The notes under the pieces were generated by a model, which made no database searches, was not told where the DNA came from, and saw only the letters and a program-made list of their open reading frames with translations. Position numbers and translations under genes: made by a program. A stretch of DNA of 64,000 nt. Source: Lachnospiraceae bacterium. GTDB taxonomy: Bacteria > Bacillota > Clostridia > Lachnospirales > Lachnospiraceae. Numbering within the stretch: position 1 is the stretch's first letter; every line of letters begins with the position of its first letter. Positions 60,887 to 64,000 of the stretch are shown in pieces. Location of the stretch: positions 19,898 through 83,897 of the forward strand of contig JAFYCS010000018.1 of the NCBI GenBank assembly GCA_017539565.1, given 5' to 3'.

Positions 60887-61483
60887 TCAATATCTTTGGT
60901 CATATATATCTTTCGCCGATCTGTTACGCAGCCTGTCGATATGCTTGTACACCAGCCGTTTCAAAACCATATATATAATAACTACCGGCAAGATAAAAAA
61001 TATGCTTATCACCGAAAACAGATATAACGTAAAGCTGTCTCCTGCGCCCAGATATTTCCGCCCCCAGACATGAATATAACAGTATCCGTCATCATCACTG
61101 TATCCCGGCCGGCTCATTACATCACCATAATCGTATACATATGAACAATCATGTTCAAAACCGCTCACCCGGACAGACAGATCATTCAAGAGGCAGGATT
61201 CTTCGTAAGGTTCTACCACAACACTTTTTTTCTCCCCATAGCTGATATCATTCACCTTATCCAGCGGAATACGATATACCTCTTCGATCCCGATACGTGC
61301 TCCCGCACAGCAATCAAAATACCCGGTCCTGGGAGGCAGGATACGTTCCGCATAAGATGGCAGCCTCACTGAATTTAACATCCCATGCATACTCATATTC
61401 ATCCCAACATAATAAATGATCATAAACCCAAAAAACAGGATCAGTGCAATTTTCATTTTAGGAGAGGTTTCCTTTCCCTTCAA
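60887..61483 (-). CDS. Two-TM membrane protein, unknown
   Basis: A 198-residue protein with TM segments at about 10-30 (IALILFFGFMIIYYVGM) and 148-172 (LFSVISIFFILPVVIIYMVL) enclosing an outer domain with several Cys (FDCCAG, ESCLL, HDCSY, DGYCYI), which suggests disulfides. No family recognised. It overlaps the VanZ-family gene by 4 nt and is therefore coupled to it. A possible terminator follows. Function unknown. Confidence 0.7.
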   Translation of the reverse strand: MKGKETSPKMKIALILFFGFMIIYYVGMNMSMHGMLNSVRLPSYAERILPPRTGYFDCCAGARIGIEEVYRIPLDKVNDISYGEKKSVVVEPYEESCLLNDLSVRVSGFEHDCSYVYDYGDVMSRPGYSDDDGYCYIHVWGRKYLGAGDSFTLYLFSVISIFFILPVVIIYMVLKRLVYKHIDRLRNRSAKDIYDQRY

Positions 61484-62073
61484 TTGCTTAGCGCCTCCTT
61501 TTCCTTTTTCACTTCTTTTGCAATAACCTTGCTGTTACCACTCTCCTTCTTCTGCTTCCTTCGGATCAGGAACACCAACCATGCGCCAATCGCAGTGCCA
61601 AATATATTTAAGATCAAGTCATCAATATCCGTATGCCTACCCAGACAAAAAAGCTGCGTCACTTCAATAAACAAAGAAAAACCGGCACCGGCTAAAACAG
61701 TCTTTTTAATCGTATCAAGTTTTCTAAAGCAAATCGGCCACACTATTCCAACTGGTATAAACATTGTAATATTACCAATGATGTTCATCTGCCATCCATC
61801 ATACCGGTCTGTCAAGAAATAAAATGGAATAATACTGATCATATCATGAATATCATCTCCTAACCCCACTTTTAATCCCGGTATGCTTCCATTCTCCGGA
61901 TGAAATCCGAAATACACAAACCTGAAAATAACGACAATACAAACGTAAACAAAAAGCAGTTGGATTTCCCGCTTTACAAAAAAAGTCTTCGTGTTTATTA
62001 CCACCGCCATACGTATAATAATCCATAGTATTGTTATAAAAATATATAGTTGTAAAAATGTAATCTCGATCAT
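61480..62073 (-). CDS. VanZ-family membrane protein
   Basis: A 197-residue protein with four to five TM segments. The VanZ pattern NIIGNITMFIPVGIVWPICF and GFSLFIEVTQLF then GRHTDIDDLILNIFGTAIG is clear. VanZ proteins are linked to teicoplanin resistance in enterococci and to cell-envelope functions elsewhere, but most are unstudied; no van genes are adjacent. It overlaps the two-TM gene by 4 nt. The tail is Lys/Glu-rich. Confidence 0.88.
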   Translation of the reverse strand: MIEITFLQLYIFITILWIIIRMAVVINTKTFFVKREIQLLFVYVCIVVIFRFVYFGFHPENGSIPGLKVGLGDDIHDMISIIPFYFLTDRYDGWQMNIIGNITMFIPVGIVWPICFRKLDTIKKTVLAGAGFSLFIEVTQLFCLGRHTDIDDLILNIFGTAIGAWLVFLIRRKQKKESGNSKVIAKEVKKEKEALSN

Positions 62074-62125
62074 TTGAAGTTCGAATCTTTTATTACAGGA
62101 GTTTCCTTATAACTTCTGCTTAGTT

Positions 62126-63106
62126 TCACTCCAAGCCTTTTAGGAAGTTTTCAATAATTTTTTCGCATTCTTCCGGTTCTGTTTTATATATAAAATGACT
62201 TCCCGGAAGATATGATATTTCATAATTTCCCATCTTTTCAAGATAGGGTATCAATTCTTTTTCATTTGCTTCCTTGCACTCCGGATCCGACAGATCACCA
62301 TCTCTTGAGGAAATATATAGTTTAGGTACATCCGTTTCTTTAAGCGCATTCCATGCAGCATTTCGATTTTTGTTTATCACTGCCCCTTCCTGTGCAACAG
62401 CATCGGAAGATATGGATAACAATTGTAAAATGCAATATGTGCGCCAGTCTTCTTTCGAAAGATTCGCATCATTCGCCATAATAACCGGAAACAGAATATC
62501 CCCTATCCCAAAATTAACAGCAAGTTTATACAGTATATTCCCTGAAGACCTTACCGTCATCTCTTCTTCCGTTAATGGTTCTACATACGTTCCGTCAATG
62601 TTGATGAATGCTTCAACTTCTTCCGGATACTTACTTACCCAGAAAGATCCATAAGTTCCGCCCATAGAATGCGTCATCATAATAAACGGAGATTCTATCC
62701 CTGCCCCCTTCAACGCCTTACGATACTCTTCAACTATCACATCGACGCTTCTGTCATCCCTTACATCATCACTCGCATCCCAGCCGGGTCTTCCTATGTA
62801 GACAAACTGATAATCCTGTTCAAGACTTTTTGTCATCTTTCTTAAATCAACCGACAGCCCTGCGCCCATACCGCTTAAGACAACAATTTTCCCTTTCCCG
62901 TTTTCATTCCCGACTTTTATAACATTTACAGAATAATCTCCTATGGAAACCGGATTATAATACCCTTTTTCCGTCAGGTACTTCATATCAATACCAAGCT
63001 TGATCTTATGGAAAACAAACAATCCACCCAATATTACTACAACAATTACAAAAAGAGTAAGCAATACTTTTCCGGGATTTGTTCTTTTCTTTTGTCCCTT
63101 TTTCAT
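62126..63106 (-). CDS. Membrane-anchored alpha/beta hydrolase
   Basis: A 326-residue protein anchored by one N-terminal TM (VLLTLFVIVVVILGGLFVFH, about 14-33). The alpha/beta-hydrolase core has VVLSGMGAG (oxyanion region), THSMGGTYG with Ser147, a likely Asp in SSRDGDLSDP (about 273) and the catalytic His in PGSHFIY (about 307). Active site is predicted outside the membrane. GGAAG lies before the ATG. Substrate unknown; lipase/esterase activity fits. More A/T-rich than the gene block to its left. Confidence 0.85.
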   Translation of the reverse strand: MKKGQKKRTNPGKVLLTLFVIVVVILGGLFVFHKIKLGIDMKYLTEKGYYNPVSIGDYSVNVIKVGNENGKGKIVVLSGMGAGLSVDLRKMTKSLEQDYQFVYIGRPGWDASDDVRDDRSVDVIVEEYRKALKGAGIESPFIMMTHSMGGTYGSFWVSKYPEEVEAFINIDGTYVEPLTEEEMTVRSSGNILYKLAVNFGIGDILFPVIMANDANLSKEDWRTYCILQLLSISSDAVAQEGAVINKNRNAAWNALKETDVPKLYISSRDGDLSDPECKEANEKELIPYLEKMGNYEISYLPGSHFIYKTEPEECEKIIENFLKGLE

Positions 63107-63491
63107 ATATCTTTTCTTCCATCACTGATTGAGCACAATAGCCGATTACCCTGTATTTCAATCCGGTTTTTAATCCTTGTAATACACATCCGAAACAGGC
63201 AATCTTTCCATGTGCCACGTTTTAATATCATGAACACCAACAGTATTTGAGTCTTCTATAAACATTGCTTCATCATATTGCATCTTTCGGGCATACTCGA
63301 TATCATCATGTTCATTTTCAGATATTATATCAACTTCTTCGTAACCGTGCAAAAAATAATTATTTTACAATTCTACTGCAATATCAATATTCTCCGGCTT
63401 GTAATAAATCATTTTATTCTGTCTATCAACTTTTCGATTCCTTCCAATTATTACCACGCTTTTCTGTCTTCCGGGATATTTTATTCCAATG
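63107..63491 (-). other. Gene-poor, probably decayed stretch
   Basis: No full gene is convincing here. On the minus strand a 60-residue frame (63170-63352, TTG start, acidic, YARKMQYDEAMFIEDSN) and a short piece reading MIYYKPENIDIAVEL are visible, without a good ribosome binding site or shared frame. They look like remains of one or more lost genes. The sequence is A/T-rich. Confidence 0.4.
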
Positions 63492-63803
63492 TCAATATGT
63501 CCTGAACCCGTATTCCCCTTCCACAGGTTCCAGCTCTTTTACATCTATATTCTCGATCCGCACATAATGCCCACATTCTATCGCCATTATCACCCGGTCG
63601 ATTGCAGACTCAGGGCCTTGGATCTCCATGCTCACGCTTCCATCCCACTCATTCCTGACCCATCCGGTACAGCCGGCCAAATCCGCCGCCTGTCTGGCGC
63701 GGTACCGGAAACCCACGCCTTGCACGGATCCGTGGAAAACAATATGTTTACGACAGTAATCTTTCATATCCCCCAAAGCATTTTTATTATAACTACGGCT
63801 CAT
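63492..63803 (-). CDS. acyP: Acylphosphatase
   Basis: A small enzyme hydrolysing carboxyl-phosphate bonds (for example acetyl phosphate). The phosphate-binding loop FHGSVQGVGFRYRARQ with its catalytic Arg and the catalytic Asn in GWVRNEWDGSV are present. Family members are about 90 residues; the ATG at 63803 (AGGG 8 nt upstream) gives 103, while a second ATG at 63767 gives 91 and fits the family start but its GGGGG is only 2 nt away. Either start is possible. Cytosolic. Confidence 0.92.
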   Translation of the reverse strand: MSRSYNKNALGDMKDYCRKHIVFHGSVQGVGFRYRARQAADLAGCTGWVRNEWDGSVSMEIQGPESAIDRVIMAIECGHYVRIENIDVKELEPVEGEYGFRTY

Positions 63804-63926
63804 TTTCTCTGCCCTATTATATTCCGATATTATGTTCTATCGCTCATCTCGACAAACTTGAATTTGTCCGTTTTTATAATATATCAATAACGCATTACCC
63901 TTTGAAATCCGTGATTTTACCTCGCG

Positions 63927-64000
63927 TCAGCAAAGCTTTTTGAGCGTCTCGCACAAAGCGGCAGCATCACCGTTGACGCCGTCGAAATAATAGTCATACA
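63927..64000 (-). CDS. 3' end of an unidentified gene (cut by window)
   Basis: On the minus strand the frame enters from the right edge and ends YDYYFDGVNGDAAALCETLK, then KLC and TGA. Only 23 residues are visible, too few to name a family. Confidence 0.45.
   Translation of the reverse strand, partial: YDYYFDGVNGDAAALCETLKKLC

Noticed and set aside
62070..62110. tRNA-like GTTCGAATC near the VanZ gene
   Set aside because: No acceptor, D or anticodon stems can be formed around it.

Overview
The window looks like a chromosomal segment of a Gram-positive, low-to-moderate-GC anaerobe of the Clostridia, most likely a Lachnospiraceae-type gut or rumen organism. The signs are AGGAGG-type ribosome binding sites throughout, Firmicutes lipoproteins, a meso-DAP dehydrogenase, a CUT1 sugar ABC transporter without its own ATPase, a stand-alone AICAR transformylase paired with a PurO-type IMP cyclohydrolase, BspA-type repeats, and an XrtG/Firmicu-CTERM exosortase locus. 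I saw no tRNA, rRNA or CRISPR array. Most genes lie on the minus strand.

Layout. 1-8.2 kb: a zinc-ribbon/TPR membrane protein (cut by the window edge), a small companion gene, valS, an alpha-amylase-family enzyme, and a PD-(D/E)XK-XPD/DinG-type helicase whose promoter is overlapped by a LexA-type SOS box. 8.2-8.76 kb: a gene-free stretch with eight copies of a TTATGTNNAC motif. 8.76-15.8 kb: a DUF2812-like protein, a two-gene ABC exporter, the split purine module (PurO plus AICAR transformylase), and a MATE exporter divergent from a DtxR-type regulator. 15.8-26.4 kb: a TPM-domain protein with a zinc-ribbon membrane partner, ddh, an HMGL-fold aldolase coupled to an acyl-ACP thioesterase, a methyltransferase with a lipoprotein, a C39-like cysteine peptidase and a VWA lipoprotein. 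26.4-34.7 kb: a membrane protein, xylB, ogg, deoC and a sugar ABC transporter.

34.8-42.8 kb is the most distinctive region: a seven-gene, tightly overlapping minus-strand operon. It encodes exosortase XrtG, a Firmicu-CTERM-type substrate, a processive GT2 glycosyltransferase, a two-TM sensor-like protein, two 6-pyruvoyl-tetrahydropterin-synthase-fold proteins and a large PTPS-related polytopic membrane protein. A TTGTCA-17-TATAAT promoter precedes it. I infer a Gram-positive surface-processing or anchoring system coupled to export of a glycan. An IS3-family element (43.06-44.78 kb) lies about 200 bp upstream, inserted inside an inverted repeat.

44.8-64 kb: a GH3 beta-glucosidase, a zinc-ribbon/Gln-rich DUF898-like protein with a DUF2752 protein, a 938-residue BspA-like surface protein, an acidic lipoprotein, a remnant of a TetR-type regulator, a DUF2974 hydrolase, a LytTR/GHKL two-component system, an S41-type peptidase with a membrane domain divergent from a small membrane protein (with 21-bp-spaced direct repeats between them), a serine hydrolase of the beta-lactamase fold, a small membrane protein with a VanZ-family protein, an alpha/beta hydrolase, a decayed stretch, acylphosphatase and a cut gene at the end. 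A family of short interspersed repeats (TGTCATYCTGAG...GAAGRATCT) recurs between genes. Several starts were moved inward from the longest open frame because a ribosome binding site fits an internal start codon better.
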